Below, piece by piece: positions 14,843 through 19,151 of a stretch of DNA of 19,151 bases; the first letter of the stretch is position 1; each line of letters begins with the position of its first letter. The stretch covers positions 1 to 19,151 of the forward strand of contig CAJUBC010000046.1 of NCBI GenBank assembly GCA_910584545.1, in the 5' to 3' direction. The translations under genes and the position numbers were made by a program. Below the pieces are notes generated by a model. The model was given only the letters and a program-made list of their open reading frames with translations. It ran no database searches and was not told the DNA's origin. The DNA is from an uncultured Muribaculaceae bacterium. GTDB taxonomy: Bacteria; Bacteroidota; Bacteroidia; Bacteroidales; Muribaculaceae.

Positions 14843-16159
14843 TCATTTGTCGCGCATGAAGATGGCGATAGGGGTGCCGTGGAAATCCCAGTGCTCCCGG
14901 ATCTTGTTCTCCAGGAAGCGGCGGTACGGTTCCTTCACCCACTGCGGCAGGTTGCAGAAGAAGATGAACGTCGGGATGACCGCATCCTTAAGCATCGTGA
15001 CATATTTTATCTTCACGAACTTTCCCTTGTTGCTCGGAGGAGGAGTGATCTGGATCTGCTCCAGCATATAGGTGTTGAGTTGTGATGTCGGGATGATGCG
15101 GCGGCGGTTGTTGTAAACCTCGATGGCCGTCTCCAGAACCTTGAAGATGCGCTGTTTGGTGAGGGCGGAGGTGAAGATGATGGGGAAGTCAGTGAAGGGG
15201 GCGAACTTGGATCGTATCGCTGTCTCATAGCGCTTCTGTGCGGTCAGCGATTTGTCCTCCACGAGGTCCCACTTGTTGACGCACACCACGAGTCCCTTGC
15301 GGTTGCGCTGTATCAGACCGAATATGTTGGCGTCCTGGCCTTCGATTCCCCGTGTGGCGTCGATCATAAGTATGCACACGTCCGACGCCTCTATGGCGCG
15401 GATCGAGCGGATCACTGAATAATATTCGATATCCTCGTTCACCTTCTGCTTTTTGCGGATGCCGGCCGTGTCCACGAGATAGAAGTCGAAGCCGAATTTA
15501 TTGTAGCGATGGTAAATGGAGTCGCGCGTGGTGCCTGCGATGTCGGTCACGATGTGGCGTTCTTCGCCGATAAAGGCATTGATAAGCGATGATTTGCCCG
15601 CATTGGGCCGTCCTACTATCGCGAATTTCGCCACATTTTCTTCCGGAGCCTCATCTTCCTCCTTCTGGGGCATGTCCTTGACTATCTCGTCCAGCAGTTC
15701 TCCTGTTCCGGAGCCGTTGGCCGACGATATGCCTATGGGGTCGCCCAATCCCAGCGAGTAGAACTCTGCCTCGTTGAAGCGGGCGTTCCCTACGTCCTCT
15801 TTGTTGACCACTACGATCACCGGTTTCTTCGACCTGCGCAGTATCGAGGCCACCTTGTCGTCGAGGTCTGTTACCCCTGTGGTGGCGTCAACCACAAACA
15901 GGATCACATCTGCCTCGTCGATGGCGATTTTGACCTGCTTGTTGATTTCATCCTCGAACACGTCGTCGGAATTGACCACCCAGCCTCCCGTGTCGACAAT
16001 CGAGAATTCCTGACCGTTCCAGTCCACTTTGCCGTACTGGCGGTCTCGCGTGGTGCCGGCGGTGTCGTCGACTATCGCGCGTCTTGTCTGCGTCAAGCGG
16101 TTGAACAATGTGGATTTCCCCACATTGGGCCGCCCTACTATAGCTATCAGTTTGCTCAT
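14843..16159 (-). CDS. der: ribosome biogenesis GTPase Der (EngA)
   Basis: Tandem-GTPase assembly factor for the 50S ribosomal subunit. The 438 residues contain two G domains. The first has GRPNVGKS (9-16), DTAGTTRD, DTGG (56-59) and NKED (119-122). The second has GRPNAGKS (183-190), DIAGTTRDS, DTAG (230-233) and NKWD (295-298). They are joined by an acidic linker (KEEDEAPEEN, 166-175). A C-terminal KH-like domain follows, ending in HWDFHGTPIAIFMRDK. All GTP-binding motifs are intact and the length is typical. It starts 59 bp behind era on the same strand, with no promoter box in between, so co-transcription with era is likely. Confidence 0.97.
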   Translation of the reverse strand: MSKLIAIVGRPNVGKSTLFNRLTQTRRAIVDDTAGTTRDRQYGKVDWNGQEFSIVDTGGWVVNSDDVFEDEINKQVKIAIDEADVILFVVDATTGVTDLDDKVASILRRSKKPVIVVVNKEDVGNARFNEAEFYSLGLGDPIGISSANGSGTGELLDEIVKDMPQKEEDEAPEENVAKFAIVGRPNAGKSSLINAFIGEERHIVTDIAGTTRDSIYHRYNKFGFDFYLVDTAGIRKKQKVNEDIEYYSVIRSIRAIEASDVCILMIDATRGIEGQDANIFGLIQRNRKGLVVCVNKWDLVEDKSLTAQKRYETAIRSKFAPFTDFPIIFTSALTKQRIFKVLETAIEVYNNRRRIIPTSQLNTYMLEQIQITPPPSNKGKFVKIKYVTMLKDAVIPTFIFFCNLPQWVKEPYRRFLENKIREHWDFHGTPIAIFMRDK

Positions 16160-16218
16160 CTTTTCTCTTTTTGTGTCCCCGCGAATCTCCTTATACCCCT
16201 ATTGTGTCAATGCGGATG

Positions 16219-17133
16219 TCATTCCATGTAGCCGAACTCGCGCAATTTCTTCTCGCGGTTGCGCCAGTCTTTCTCAACCTTGACGAACAGCTCGAGGAAT
16301 ACCTTCTTGCCGAAGAATTTCTCTATGTCGTGGCGGGCGGCGATACCGACCTTCTTGATTTTCTCTCCCCCCTTGCCTATGATGATTCCTTTCTGAGAGT
16401 CGCGCTCCACATAGATTACAGCCATGATATGGATGGCGTTCTCTTTCTCTTCGAATTTCTCCACTATGACCTCGGCGCTGTAGGGCACTTCCTTGTCATA
16501 GTCGAGAAGCAGTTTCTCGCGGATTATCTCCGTCACGAAGAATCGGGCCGGTTTGTCGGTGAGCGCGTCTTTGCCGAAGAATGGGGGAGACACGGGGAGG
16601 AGTTCCACGATACGCTTCTTGAGGTTGTCCACGTTGAAGTGCTCTGTGGCGCTTGTCGGGAATATCTCGGCTTCCGGCAGACGGGCGTGCCATTTGTCGA
16701 CAATCTCGTCCAGCTGCGTGTTGTCCTTCAGAAGGTCCACCTTGTTGATCACGAGCAGCACGGGGATTTTCTCCTTTGCCACGCGGTCCAGAAAGTCCTT
16801 GTTCTTTTCCGGATCCTCCACCACGTCGGTTACATATACGAGGATGTCGGCATCTGTCAGGGCTCCTTCCGAGAAATTCAGCATGGATTCCTGAAGCTTG
16901 TACTTGGGCTTGAGCACTCCTGGAGTGTCGGAATAGACTATCTGGTACTCCGGAGTGTTGACTATTCCCATTATGCGGTGCCGGGTGGTCTGCGCCTTTG
17001 ATGTGATTATCGACAGGCGTTCTCCCACCAGGTCGTTCATAAGCGTGGACTTTCCGACATTGGGATTGCCTACGATGTTGACGAATCCGGCCTTATGTCC
17101 TGCCGGGACGGCATTGATATTGTTTTCTTCCAT
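16219..17133 (-). CDS. era: GTPase Era
   Basis: Essential GTPase that binds the 3' end of 16S rRNA during 30S maturation. I start it at the ATG at 17133 (304 aa). A GTG at 17187 would extend it 18 residues but would place its first codon at the edge of the fabH terminator. Motifs: G1 GNPNVGKS (22-29), G2 region QTTRHR, G3 DTPG (69-72), G4 NKVD (130-133), G5 SAT (161-163). The C-terminal KH RNA-binding domain has GIIIGKGG (249-256). Length is standard. It sits between the fabH terminator and der, implying its own start of transcription in the short gap, though no exact -7 box is present (TATTTCTG at 17159-17152 is one base off). Confidence 0.96.
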   Translation of the reverse strand: MEENNINAVPAGHKAGFVNIVGNPNVGKSTLMNDLVGERLSIITSKAQTTRHRIMGIVNTPEYQIVYSDTPGVLKPKYKLQESMLNFSEGALTDADILVYVTDVVEDPEKNKDFLDRVAKEKIPVLLVINKVDLLKDNTQLDEIVDKWHARLPEAEIFPTSATEHFNVDNLKKRIVELLPVSPPFFGKDALTDKPARFFVTEIIREKLLLDYDKEVPYSAEVIVEKFEEKENAIHIMAVIYVERDSQKGIIIGKGGEKIKKVGIAARHDIEKFFGKKVFLELFVKVEKDWRNREKKLREFGYME

Positions 17134-17189
17134 AATATTCAGAGGATTATTCAGAAATAAAACCCTCCCGACGCGGAGATTGTTCACTG

Positions 17190-17224
17190 AAAAGGGGCAT
17201 CGGAAAGAATCTGATGCCCCTTTT
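17190..17224 (-). terminator. terminator of the DUF177-rpmF-fabH unit
   Basis: AAAAGGGGCATC (17190-17201) pairs perfectly with GATGCCCCTTTT (17213-17224). Three further pairs including one G-U close the stem on a 5-nt loop. On the minus strand the hairpin ends in TTTT, a classic intrinsic terminator 31 nt after the fabH stop codon. Confidence 0.8.
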
Positions 17225-17254
17225 GTGATATTAGTGTACAGACCGCACTGTGGC

Positions 17255-18247
17255 TTATTTGGGATCGATGGCCCATATAAGGTACATCGCGCCCCATGTG
17301 AAACCGGCTCCGAATGCGGTCATCACGATTTTGTCCCCTTTCTTAAGCCTCCCTTTGAACTCGTCGAGGCAAAGGGGAATTGAAGCCGCCGAGGTGTTGC
17401 CGTAATGCTGGATGTTGACCAGTGTCTTCTCCTCGGGGATTTTGATTCTGCTGCCGACGGCTTCGATGATGCGGAGGTTGGCCTGATGCGGTACGAACCA
17501 GTCGATGTCTTCGACAGAGAGGTTGTTCCGTTTCATCACCGACAGCGAGCTGGAGAGCATGTCGCGGACTGCGTTCTTGTAGACCACGCGGCCTTCCTGA
17601 TAGATGTAATGCTCGCGGGCCTCCACGGTCTCGTGCGATGCTTTCCTGGCCGAGCCTCCCGCTTTCATCAGCAGGTGGCTGAGTCCGGAGCCGTCCACAT
17701 GGAATTCGCCGTCGACCACTCCGACAGGCTCATCGGTAGGCTCCACCAGCACCGCCGCTGCCGCGTCTCCGAAGAGCGGGCAAGTGGCCCGGTCCTGATA
17801 GTCGGTCATGCTCGACATCTTCTCGGCGCAAACCACCACGATTTTCTTGTAGAGGCCGCTCTCGATGTAGGCGCGTGCCGCCTGCATCGTCACAAGGAAT
17901 CCCGCGCATGCAGCCTGGATGTCGTAGGCGTAGGCGTTTCCCATGCCGCATCCCTCCGCTATCACCGAGGCGGTGGAGGGGAAGCGGTAGTCGGGGTTGG
18001 ATGTGGCGCAGATCAGCAGCTCCACGTCGGCGGGGGCCGTCTCCGTCTCGGCGAGAAGACGGTTCACAGCCTGTATTCCCATGTAGCTGGATCCGAGGTT
18101 CTCGTCCTTGAGGATACGACGCTCCTTTATCCCCACGCGACTGGTGATCCACTCGTCGTTGGTGTCCACCATTTTCGACAGCATTTCGTTGTCGAGCACG
18201 TCGTCGGGCACGTACGAGGATATTCCGCTTATCTTTGCGTTTGGCAT
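17255..18247 (-). CDS. fabH: 3-oxoacyl-[acyl-carrier-protein] synthase III (KAS III)
   Basis: Condenses an acyl-CoA primer with malonyl-ACP to start type II fatty-acid synthesis; cytosolic. The 330-residue thiolase-fold enzyme has the full catalytic triad: Cys114 in DIQAACAGF, His254 in FVPHQAN and Asn284 in HYGNTSAAS. The CoA-binding N-terminal region includes NDEWITSRVGIKERR, and the glycine-rich end includes AFGAGFTWGA. It follows rpmF by 15 bp and DUF177 before that, so membrane lipid synthesis is tied to ribosome protein synthesis. plsX, which sits between rpmF and fabH in many bacteria, is not here. Confidence 0.97.
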   Translation of the reverse strand: MPNAKISGISSYVPDDVLDNEMLSKMVDTNDEWITSRVGIKERRILKDENLGSSYMGIQAVNRLLAETETAPADVELLICATSNPDYRFPSTASVIAEGCGMGNAYAYDIQAACAGFLVTMQAARAYIESGLYKKIVVVCAEKMSSMTDYQDRATCPLFGDAAAAVLVEPTDEPVGVVDGEFHVDGSGLSHLLMKAGGSARKASHETVEAREHYIYQEGRVVYKNAVRDMLSSSLSVMKRNNLSVEDIDWFVPHQANLRIIEAVGSRIKIPEEKTLVNIQHYGNTSAASIPLCLDEFKGRLKKGDKIVMTAFGAGFTWGAMYLIWAIDPK

Positions 18248-18262
18248 TTTCGTTACGTCGGT

Positions 18263-18436
18263 TTATTTCTCGATCACCTGCTTGCCGCGGTAGTAGCCGC
18301 ATTCGCCGCAGATGGTGTGATAGAGGTGCCATGCGCCGCAGTTCGGGCAAATGGCTATTGTCGGGATAAGAGCCTTGTCGTGGGTGCGACGTTTCGCGGT
18401 GCGGGTGTGCGATTGTCTGCGTTTAGGATGTGCCAT
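18263..18436 (-). CDS. rpmF: 50S ribosomal protein L32
   Basis: A 57-residue ribosomal protein found by translating the gap between fabH and DUF177. It starts MAHPKRRQSHTRTAKRRTHD, the characteristic basic N-terminus, and carries a zinc ribbon with two CxxC pairs (Cys30/Cys33 and Cys43/Cys46), so it is the zinc-binding C+ form. The ATG at 18436 and TAA at 18263 are clear. It is the middle gene of the DUF177-rpmF-fabH unit, 31 bp after DUF177 and 15 bp before fabH. Confidence 0.96.
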   Translation of the reverse strand: MAHPKRRQSHTRTAKRRTHDKALIPTIAICPNCGAWHLYHTICGECGYYRGKQVIEK

Positions 18437-18467
18437 TGTTCTTTATGTTTTTAAGTTATTTTTATAG

Positions 18468-18986
18468 TTATTCCTCTTCTGTCTCCATCCCGGCGTCAAC
18501 TTCCTCCATCGCCTCTTCCGCCTCCTCGTCGGAGGAGCGGCGGTGCTTCCGCAGGGCGTCGGCCATGGCGCGGTTGCATTTTCCCAAGGGGTGGACGTGG
18601 CGCAGGGGTATTGTCAGAAGTATGGTGTCGTACAGTATGTAGGCCACGTTCAGATAACTGTTGCTGTAGGGAATCACCAGAAGGTTGTCGGCCCCGTCGT
18701 CGTAGCTGTCGCCGTATTTCACCACTACATGGTACTCGGTGTCCACCTCGTGGTCCAGCGGGTCCAGACAGCGGTCGCACGGCACCTGAAGCATTCCTTT
18801 GCAGCGGAACGTGCAGTCGTATACATCGTTGCGTTTCTCCAGGTCAAGATGTACCTTCACATCCGCCGAAAGGACATCCGTGTTCTCCATGTTCTTGAAG
18901 AACTCGCTGTCGATCTCGAAGTCCTGCTCGTAGTGCCCGTCCTTGAGCGAGGCGAGCTCTACCTTGTATGCCGTGAATTTTCCCAA
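18468..18986 (-). CDS. DUF177 (YceD-like) protein
   Basis: A 172-residue member of the DUF177/YceD family, nearly always encoded next to rpmF and implicated in 23S rRNA accumulation in plants and bacteria. Signatures: a CDRC pair (Cys70, Cys73) followed by LDPL, the central SYLNVAYILYDTILLTIPL stretch, and RHVHPLGKC. The C-terminus is a highly acidic tail (EEAEEAMEEVDAGMETEEE). The chosen start is a TTG at 18986, giving MGKFTAYKVEL; no in-frame ATG exists before residue 33, and the reading MGKF.AY fits the family. AGAAGGA just upstream of the TTG may help initiation. Confidence 0.88.
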   Translation of the reverse strand: MGKFTAYKVELASLKDGHYEQDFEIDSEFFKNMENTDVLSADVKVHLDLEKRNDVYDCTFRCKGMLQVPCDRCLDPLDHEVDTEYHVVVKYGDSYDDGADNLLVIPYSNSYLNVAYILYDTILLTIPLRHVHPLGKCNRAMADALRKHRRSSDEEAEEAMEEVDAGMETEEE

Positions 18987-19032
18987 TTTCCTTCTTGTTG
19001 TTAAGTTTCCCTGCGTGGGTATGGCCCGTTTG

Positions 19033-19059
19033 TCCCGACCGCCGGTGCGGTCAGCGGGA
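19033..19059 (-). terminator. GC-rich hairpin directly after the tRNA, possible terminator
   Basis: GACCGC (19037-19042) pairs with GCGGTC (19047-19052) on a CGGT loop, extended by TCCC with GGGA after a 3-nt bulge. It begins 5 nt past the tRNA 3' end. There is no U-tract, so it may act in processing or as an attenuator before the DUF177 unit. Confidence 0.4.
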
Positions 19060-19064
19060 TATTG

Positions 19065-19136
19065 TACCTCCGAGGGGAATCGAACCCCTATCTAGAGTTT
19101 AGGAAACTCCTATTCTATCCGTTGAACTACAGAGGC
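19065..19136 (-). tRNA. tRNA-Arg, anticodon CCU
   Basis: A complete 72-nt cloverleaf on the minus strand. The acceptor stem GCCTCTG pairs with CGGAGGT (two wobbles). The D arm is GTTC...GAAT. The anticodon stem GGAGT/ACTCT encloses loop TTCCTAA with anticodon CCT. A 4-nt variable loop is followed by the T arm AGGGG-TTCGATT-CCCCT and discriminator A. The CCA end is not encoded (ACAATA follows). It reads AGG codons. The window ends 15 nt upstream of the gene, so its promoter is outside view. Confidence 0.93.
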
Positions 19137-19151
19137 TTGGATGACGGACGC

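Noticed and set aside
16171..17001. 276-codon open frame on the plus strand opposite era
   Set aside because: Mirror of the Era coding sequence with no domain, promoter or plausible protein composition.
17131..17187. Upstream GTG start for Era adding 18 residues
   Set aside because: Its first codon abuts the fabH terminator stem and the extra residues are not Era-like; the ATG at 17133 gives the usual length.
17405..18454. Long open frame of 349 codons on the plus strand opposite fabH and rpmF
   Set aside because: It is antisense to two clearly conserved genes, is His/Val/Gly-rich as expected of a GC-rich reverse frame, and shows no recognisable domain.
19065..19151. tRNA-Arg as an integration (attachment) site for a mobile element
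   Set aside because: No integrase, repeat of the tRNA 3' end, or foreign genes occur on the visible side; the other side is outside the window.

Overview
The window reads as a chromosomal segment of a gut-type Bacteroidales bacterium (Bacteroidota). A member of the Muribaculaceae is my best guess, but that is inference only. The supporting signs are: several upstream regions with the Bacteroidota sigma-ABfr -7 box TAnnTTTG, in one case with a TTTG -33 box at a 20-nt spacing; an almost complete absence of Shine-Dalgarno sequences; a short-form phosphoglucose isomerase; a PorZ-like propeller protein; a free-standing secreted TonB C-terminal domain; and the gene orders lysS-gpsA-pgi and DUF177-rpmF-fabH-era-der. 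No insertion sequence, CRISPR array, phage gene or rRNA is visible. Most housekeeping genes are GC-rich. The stretch from about 4.7 to 8.25 kb is visibly richer in AT.

Left part (1-4130, all minus strand): a steroid 5-alpha-reductase-like membrane protein and a single-domain Old Yellow Enzyme (NADH:flavin oxidoreductase) lie 11 bp apart, behind a very good TTTG-N20-TAACTTTG promoter. A long-chain acyl-CoA synthetase follows and may have its own -7 box. This is the most interesting part: it looks like a small operon for reducing a delta-4-3-keto steroid or bile-acid-like ring, with a CoA ligase next to it.

Middle part (4158-9185): a secreted 889-residue PorZ-like beta-propeller protein with its own hairpin terminator; a phosphoribosyltransferase divergent from a HAD-family phosphatase; then a secreted TonB C-terminal-domain protein and a low-molecular-weight tyrosine phosphatase that form a minus-strand pair. 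The HAD and TonB genes converge and overlap by 14 bp.

Right part (9186-19151): the plus-strand run lysS-gpsA (translationally coupled), pgi and recA covers lysyl-tRNA charging, glycerol-3-phosphate synthesis for phospholipids, glycolysis and recombination. recA has an elaborate upstream region containing a strong terminator and four -7-like boxes. A 15-bp perfect hairpin separates recA from the convergent minus-strand cluster. That cluster, in transcription order, is tRNA-Arg(CCU), DUF177, rpmF (L32), fabH, [terminator], era, der. It joins ribosome assembly GTPases, ribosomal protein L32 and fatty-acid initiation, as is usual for this phylum. Every stretch longer than about 300 bases contains a gene; positions 1-114 hold nothing I can recognise.
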